Of a DNA stretch of 25,543 nucleotides, positions 21,466-25,543 are shown piece by piece. This stretch comes from DAOTUB01 sp034437455 (lineage in GTDB: Bacteria > Chloroflexota > Anaerolineae > B4-G1). The notes beneath the pieces were generated by a model that had not been told where the DNA came from, did not search any database, and worked only from the letters and a program-made list of their open reading frames with translations. Each line of letters opens with the position of its first letter. The stretch's first letter is position 1. Made by a program: the position numbers and the translations under genes. The DNA is taken from the NCBI GenBank assembly GCA_034437455.1, contig DAOTUB010000308.1:1-25543 (forward strand), read 5' to 3'.

Positions 21466-22992
21466 ATGATCAAGAAAAGAGAGATGGAACACACAGAGAA
21501 TCTCAATATGCAAGAGCCGACGCCACTGGACGAGCGCGTGGTCCTGGAATCCATTTCCGACGGCATGATCGTCAGCGACGTCGAGGGACGGGTGGCTTTG
21601 TTCAACCGAGCCGCTGTCGGCATGTTGGGAATAGATGTCCACACTGCGCCTGGGCAGCCGGTCCGTGCGCTCCTGGAGCCATTCCCTGCCCGCGGCCCTG
21701 TCAGTGTGATCGGCATGCTGGATCGGTTGTACGCCGATCCATACACCGACGAACAGGGCCAAGAGATCACCGAGGCCGTTATCTCTGTCGGCACGCAGGT
21801 CATCCGGACACGCCTGTCGCCCGTGTTGACCGAAGTGGGCGAATTCCTGGGGGTCGTGACCATGTTGCGCGACGTCACGCGCGAGGTCGAGGCGGAACGG
21901 GCCAGAAGCGAGCTGGTCTTTGACGTCTCCCACGAACTGCGCGCGCCTCTGACGGCGATCCGAGGATACAGCGAGATGCTGTTGCGGCGCACTTCGGGCC
22001 GGCTCGACGAGCAGCAGGAGCATTTCCTGCGCATCATCCAGAGAAATTCGGACCGCCTGGTCGCGCTGGTCAACGATCTCTTGGACATCAGCCGTGTCGT
22101 CAGCAGTCAACTGGAGCTGGATCTGCACCCGGTTCAACTGGACCTGATCGTCCGCGACGTCGCCGACATGATACAGCCCCAGTGCGACCAGAAAGGGGTG
22201 CATCTGGCGGTCGACATCGAGCCTGACATTGGATCGGTGTTGGGAGATATGGACCGGCTCACGCAGGTGGTCGCCAACCTGGCCAGCAACGCATGTCGTC
22301 ACACGCCAGAAGGCGGGCACATCACGTTCACAGTCTCTTGCTCCGACGATGCAGTGCAGGTAAAAGTCGCCGACACAAGCGCCGGTCTCGCCCCGGAGGA
22401 CCAGGCCAAGATATTCCAACGGTACTACCGGATGGATATGCCCACGCTCTTTGAGGTCAGAGGCACCGGGCTGGAGTTGCCGATCGCCAAGATGCTGGTC
22501 GAGATGCACGGCGGACGGATGTGGATGGAGAGTGAAGTTGGGAAAGGGAGTGTCTTTACCTTCGTTTTACCGTTGCACGCCGAGGCAGTGCAGGAGGAGC
22601 CAATCAAGGAGGCCAAACGCTCCAAAGTCGGGCGCACGATACTCGTCGTCGAGGACGACGCCGACACGCTCCAACTCATCGCGCTGCAACTGCGCCAGGA
22701 GGGGTTCGACGTACTCACCGCCAGCCGGGGCGAAGAAGCGCTGGAATTGGCCCGTACTCCAGGGATCGCTCTGATCACGTTGGACATCATGTTGCCCGAC
22801 ATCACGGGGATGGATGTGTTGCGCCGACTCAAGGCAGATCGCGAGACGGCGGATATTCCAGTGATCGTCGTTTCTGTGCTACAACCGGGCGCCAGTGTCG
22901 AAGGAACGGGCGCCGCCGACCACGTCACCAAACCCTTTGCGCTCGAACGATTGATGGCAAGCATCCGACGTACACTTGCGACTGTGTGGTAA
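21466..22992 (+). CDS. Hybrid histidine kinase (PAS-HisKA-HATPase-REC) with altered ATP-binding motifs
   Basis: 508 aa, cytosolic; AGGA (21455-21458) precedes the ATG at 21466 (ATG 21484 is an alternative). A PAS domain covers about 20-140 (ISDGMIVSDVEGRVALFNRAAVGMLGI). The HisKA domain has His156 in FDVSHELRAPLTAIRGY. The HATPase domain (about 255-370) has the N box NLASNACRHTP (Asn275). The G1 box reads DTSAGL (Asp303) instead of the usual DTGxGI, and the G2 box reads GTGLEL (333-338) instead of GTGLGL; a Gly is lost in each. A receiver follows (about 392-505) with Asp440 in TLDIMLPDITG and Lys in VTKPFALE. Phosphorelay from His156 to Asp440 is expected if ATP is still bound. The gene is 42 bases after cheB. 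No separate output regulator is adjacent. Confidence 0.9.
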   Translation: MIKKREMEHTENLNMQEPTPLDERVVLESISDGMIVSDVEGRVALFNRAAVGMLGIDVHTAPGQPVRALLEPFPARGPVSVIGMLDRLYADPYTDEQGQEITEAVISVGTQVIRTRLSPVLTEVGEFLGVVTMLRDVTREVEAERARSELVFDVSHELRAPLTAIRGYSEMLLRRTSGRLDEQQEHFLRIIQRNSDRLVALVNDLLDISRVVSSQLELDLHPVQLDLIVRDVADMIQPQCDQKGVHLAVDIEPDIGSVLGDMDRLTQVVANLASNACRHTPEGGHITFTVSCSDDAVQVKVADTSAGLAPEDQAKIFQRYYRMDMPTLFEVRGTGLELPIAKMLVEMHGGRMWMESEVGKGSVFTFVLPLHAEAVQEEPIKEAKRSKVGRTILVVEDDADTLQLIALQLRQEGFDVLTASRGEEALELARTPGIALITLDIMLPDITGMDVLRRLKADRETADIPVIVVSVLQPGASVEGTGAADHVTKPFALERLMASIRRTLATVW

Positions 22993-23069
22993 GCGTGTAT
23001 GACAGCTATGGATGGGCGCAATCGAGCAATTCAGAGAAGTGAGCCGTTTGTTATGATGGAAGGTGTCCT

Positions 23070-25436
23070 ATGATCGCCAAGCATATTTTGATCGTAGAGG
23101 ATGAGCCCAACTTTGCCCTGGCCCTGAGCAAGACGCTGGAAAACTCGGAACAGAGTTACAGCGCCAGCGTCGTCCATTCGGGGGAGGAGGCGCTTCAGAA
23201 GGTGGAGGAGCGGCCTCCGGATCTGGTGTTGATGGACATTCAACTGGCGGGGGAGTTGAATGGCATCGAGACGGCCGCTCAAATCAACACCCAGTTCGAC
23301 GTTCCCGTGATCTATTTGACGGCTCATTCAGACGGCGGTATGTTGCAGCGAGCCAAGATCGCCGAGCCGTATGGCTACCTCGTCAAGCCCGTCCAAGATC
23401 GGGAACTCTACGCCGCCGTCGAGATGGCGCTCTACAAACACGAACTGGACCGAAAGCTGAAAGAGAGCGAAGAACGTTTCCGCGCTCTGGTTCAGGCTTC
23501 TGCCGATCTCGTCACCGTCATCGGAGCCGATGGAATCTGCCGCTATGCCAGCCCCTCCTACGAGCGGTTAGTCGGCTATTCGCCGGACGAACTGGTGGAC
23601 AAAAACTTTCTCGAGTTCGTACATCCGGGCGATTTACAGCAGGTCATCGATGTCTTTACCGAGCTGTTGCTTCTAGGCTCGGGCGCTACGGTCACCGTCG
23701 AGTTCCGCTTCTTGCACAAGGACGGCTCGTGGCGTTGGCTCGAGGCCACCAGTCACAACCAACTCGACAACTCAGCCGTCGTGGGCGTCGTGAGCAACGC
23801 CCGCGACGTCACCGAGCGCGTCCGAATCGAAGCGATTCGGCGGCAGGCGGAAGAGGCGTTGCAGAAAGCGCACGACGAACTGGAGCAACGAGTAGAGGAG
23901 CGAACTGCAGAACTGGCCAAAGCCGTCCAAGAATTGGAAGGCGAGATCGCTGTGCGCAGGTGGACGGAGAAAACGCTGCAACAGCGCAACCGCGAGCTGG
24001 CCATGCTCCACCGCGCCGGTCAATTGTTCAGCTCCACCCTCGATTTGGACCAGGTGCTCGTCACCGTTCTGGAAGAGGTGCGCCATTTGTTGGACGTGAT
24101 GGCGTCGTCGGTCTGGTTGCTCGATCCAGAGACGGATGAACTGGTCTGCCAACAGGCCACCGGCCCCCAAAGCGAGCTGGTGCGCGGCTGGCGGTTGGCG
24201 CCGGGAGAGGGATTTGCCGGCCGGGTGGTCCACACCGGACAGAGCTTGATCGTGCCGGACGCGCTGGCTGACGAGCGCCACTTTAAGGAAGTGGATCAAA
24301 AGACTGGGCTGGAGCTGCGTTCTATTCTCACCGTCCCGTTGCAGCTCAAGGATAACGTGATCGGCGTGCTCCAGGTAGTGGACACGGAGGTTGGCCGCTT
24401 CGACACCGGGGATCTGGAGTTGCTGGAGCCGTTGGCCGCCTCTGCCGCCATCGCTGTCGAGAACGCGCGGCTGTATCGAGCAGCCCAGCAGGAGATCGCC
24501 GAGCGCGTCCGAATCGAAACGATTCGGCAGCGGGCGGAGGAGGCGCTGCGCGAGTCGGAGGAACGTTACCGCAGTTTGTTCGAGCGTGTGCCCATCGGAC
24601 TTTATCGAACCACACCGGACGGCCAAGTCCTCGACGCCAATCCGGCCCTGTTGCAGATGATGGGCTACCCGGATCGGGACGGATACAGAGAAGTCAATAT
24701 CGTTGACACATATATGTCTCGCAAAGATCGCGAGCAGCTTGTTGATCTGATGGAGCGGGGAGAGGGTAAGGTGCACGGTTTTGAAGTGCAGTTGCACCGC
24801 CAGGATGGGACGCCCATCTGGGTGGAGATTGACGCTCAAACGGTTTACGATGCCGATGGTTGTGCGCTCTATTACGAAGGTGATCTGGCGGACATTACCG
24901 AGCGCAAGCAAGCGGAGGAGGCGCTGCGGCGTCGCAACGATGAACTGGCCGCCCTCAATGCCGTCGCGTCGGCGTTGAACCAATCGCTCAGCCTGAAAGG
25001 CATGTTGAACGCTACGCTGGAGGAGACGTTGGCGATGCTGAACGTAGAAGGAGGGCTGATCTGCCTGTTCGACAAAACCAGTGAGACCTTCAAACTAACC
25101 GCCCAGCGTGGGCTTTCGGCGGCCATACAGGAGGAGCTTGGTGAATTTAGCATGGGCGAGGGGTTATGCGGACGAGCAGCGCAAATGGGCCAGATATTGT
25201 TCGTACACGAGTTGGCAAGAGACCCCAGGAATATTGCTCCTACATTGGTCAAGGAGGAATGGCACTCTCTGGTCTGTATCCCCTTGAGAGCAAAAGAAAA
25301 GACGGTGGGAGTGATGAGTATCGCCAGTCTCCGCGAAAACCGCTTCTCGTCCGAAAGCTTGAGTATATTGACCGCCATCGGCAACCAGGTGGGCGTAGCC
25401 ATCGAGAACACGCGCTTGGGAGTTGTCCATTTTTAA
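23070..25436 (+). CDS. REC-PAS-GAF-PAS-GAF signalling protein without output domain, possibly 3'-truncated
   Basis: 788 aa; GGAAGGTGT (23058-23066) precedes the ATG. Order: receiver (1-120; Asp56 in LVLMDIQLAGELNG, Lys in YLVKPVQDREL), PAS1 (about 133-250), coiled coil (VEERTAELAKAVQELEG), GAF1 (313-469, ending AIAVENARLYRAA), PAS2 (494-610), GAF2 (626-781). The last residues are AIENTRLGVVHF. Other GAF domains of this locus end AIENARLYE-- and run on into a coiled coil, so the final GVVHF looks foreign. Related proteins usually continue into a histidine kinase, cyclase or phosphatase domain, and none is found here. Either it is a receiver-controlled adaptor, or its 3' end has been cut by an insertion starting near 25418. 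It lies 77 bases after the hybrid kinase, its likely phosphate donor. Confidence 0.88.
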   Translation: MIAKHILIVEDEPNFALALSKTLENSEQSYSASVVHSGEEALQKVEERPPDLVLMDIQLAGELNGIETAAQINTQFDVPVIYLTAHSDGGMLQRAKIAEPYGYLVKPVQDRELYAAVEMALYKHELDRKLKESEERFRALVQASADLVTVIGADGICRYASPSYERLVGYSPDELVDKNFLEFVHPGDLQQVIDVFTELLLLGSGATVTVEFRFLHKDGSWRWLEATSHNQLDNSAVVGVVSNARDVTERVRIEAIRRQAEEALQKAHDELEQRVEERTAELAKAVQELEGEIAVRRWTEKTLQQRNRELAMLHRAGQLFSSTLDLDQVLVTVLEEVRHLLDVMASSVWLLDPETDELVCQQATGPQSELVRGWRLAPGEGFAGRVVHTGQSLIVPDALADERHFKEVDQKTGLELRSILTVPLQLKDNVIGVLQVVDTEVGRFDTGDLELLEPLAASAAIAVENARLYRAAQQEIAERVRIETIRQRAEEALRESEERYRSLFERVPIGLYRTTPDGQVLDANPALLQMMGYPDRDGYREVNIVDTYMSRKDREQLVDLMERGEGKVHGFEVQLHRQDGTPIWVEIDAQTVYDADGCALYYEGDLADITERKQAEEALRRRNDELAALNAVASALNQSLSLKGMLNATLEETLAMLNVEGGLICLFDKTSETFKLTAQRGLSAAIQEELGEFSMGEGLCGRAAQMGQILFVHELARDPRNIAPTLVKEEWHSLVCIPLRAKEKTVGVMSIASLRENRFSSESLSILTAIGNQVGVAIENTRLGVVHF

Positions 25437-25452
25437 CTTCGCACTTTTCGGA

Positions 25453-25458
25453 TATAAT
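25453..25458 (+). promoter_or_regulatory. Candidate -10 promoter element
   Basis: A perfect TATAAT lies 36 bases before the ATG of the last partial ORF and just after the preceding stop codon. A convincing -35 box is not seen; T-rich sequence (25430-25435) lies at the right distance. In this GC-rich window such a consensus hexamer stands out, which fits a separately transcribed unit. Confidence 0.4.
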
Positions 25459-25493
25459 TGCCCTGCAGTGAACGCGTTACCTGGAGGGACAAT

Positions 25494-25543
25494 ATGTCTG
25501 AAAAGAATGTTCATCAATGCCAATGTCCAATCTGCCGACAGCC
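25494..25543 (+). CDS. Start of a Cys-rich ORF, cut by window end; possible transposase
   Basis: ATG at 25494 with a good ribosome binding site GGAGGG (25483-25488). Only MSEKNVHQCQCPICRQ is visible, with three Cys in CQCPIC, suggesting a small zinc-binding N-terminus. Some insertion-sequence transposases begin with a short CxCPxC-type segment, and the sequence just upstream looks like an insertion boundary; this reading rests on memory of such proteins and very few residues. It could equally be an ordinary zinc-ribbon protein. Confidence 0.4.
   Translation, partial: MSEKNVHQCQCPICRQ

Noticed and set aside
23050..23060. TATGAT as -10 box before the REC-PAS-GAF gene
   Set aside because: No -35-like sequence at suitable distance and it overlaps the ribosome binding site region; likely chance.

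Overview
The window is 25.5 kb of GC-rich DNA with every recognisable gene on the + strand, packed with short gaps or overlaps. Almost everything is signal transduction: PAS and GAF sensor proteins, a stressosome-type RsbR/RsbS/RsbT/RsbX set, a full chemosensory core (CheW, four MCPs, CheA, CheB), stand-alone receiver proteins and hybrid sensors. The mix of many GAF/PAS multidomain proteins, STAS-type RsbR proteins, polytopic MCPs with an N-terminal FEDxxKTR membrane module, and GC-rich palindromic intergenic repeats suggests a Chloroflexota bacterium (Anaerolineae-like). That is an inference from style, not from a marker gene.

Layout. 1-5897: stressosome block. It holds the 3' end of a PAS-STAS RsbR, a large GAFx5-STAS RsbR (636-3791), RsbS (3839-4297), two consecutive RsbT-type kinases (4299-4781, 4796-5224) and an RsbX/PP2C phosphatase (5217-5897). 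5898-6054: spacer with a long REP-like hairpin. 6055-8802: two RsbR-like PAS/GAF proteins that keep the RsbR leader helix and coiled-coil linker but stop exactly where the STAS domain should begin. 8835-16569: cheW and four MCP genes whose signalling domains are nearly identical but whose sensor halves differ; a 89-bp MITE-like insertion with 6-bp target duplications lies between cheW and the first MCP. 16642-21423: hybrid CheA with a fused receiver, a receiver protein, a degenerate RsbT-like protein that has lost its ATP-binding motifs, a second receiver protein and CheB. 21466-25436: a PAS-HisKA-HATPase-REC hybrid kinase and a REC-PAS-GAF-PAS-GAF protein without an output domain. The right end carries the start of a Cys-rich ORF that may be a transposase, possibly from an insertion sequence that cut the preceding gene.

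How the parts may work together. In known stressosomes RsbR and RsbS STAS domains form a scaffold that holds RsbT; RsbT phosphorylates the STAS domains and is released, and RsbX resets the system. The released RsbT normally activates RsbU, but no RsbU, sigma factor or anti-sigma factor is seen here. Instead the module runs into a chemosensory operon, bridged by STAS-less RsbR paralogues and with a catalytically dead RsbT-like protein placed between two CheY-like receivers. The most interesting reading is that a stressosome and a chemosensory array are encoded, and perhaps coupled, as one locus. No CheR, CheC/CheD, flagellar or pilus gene is present, so the array's output is unknown.

No rRNA, tRNA, CRISPR array or replication origin was seen, and no gap longer than 300 bases lacks a gene.
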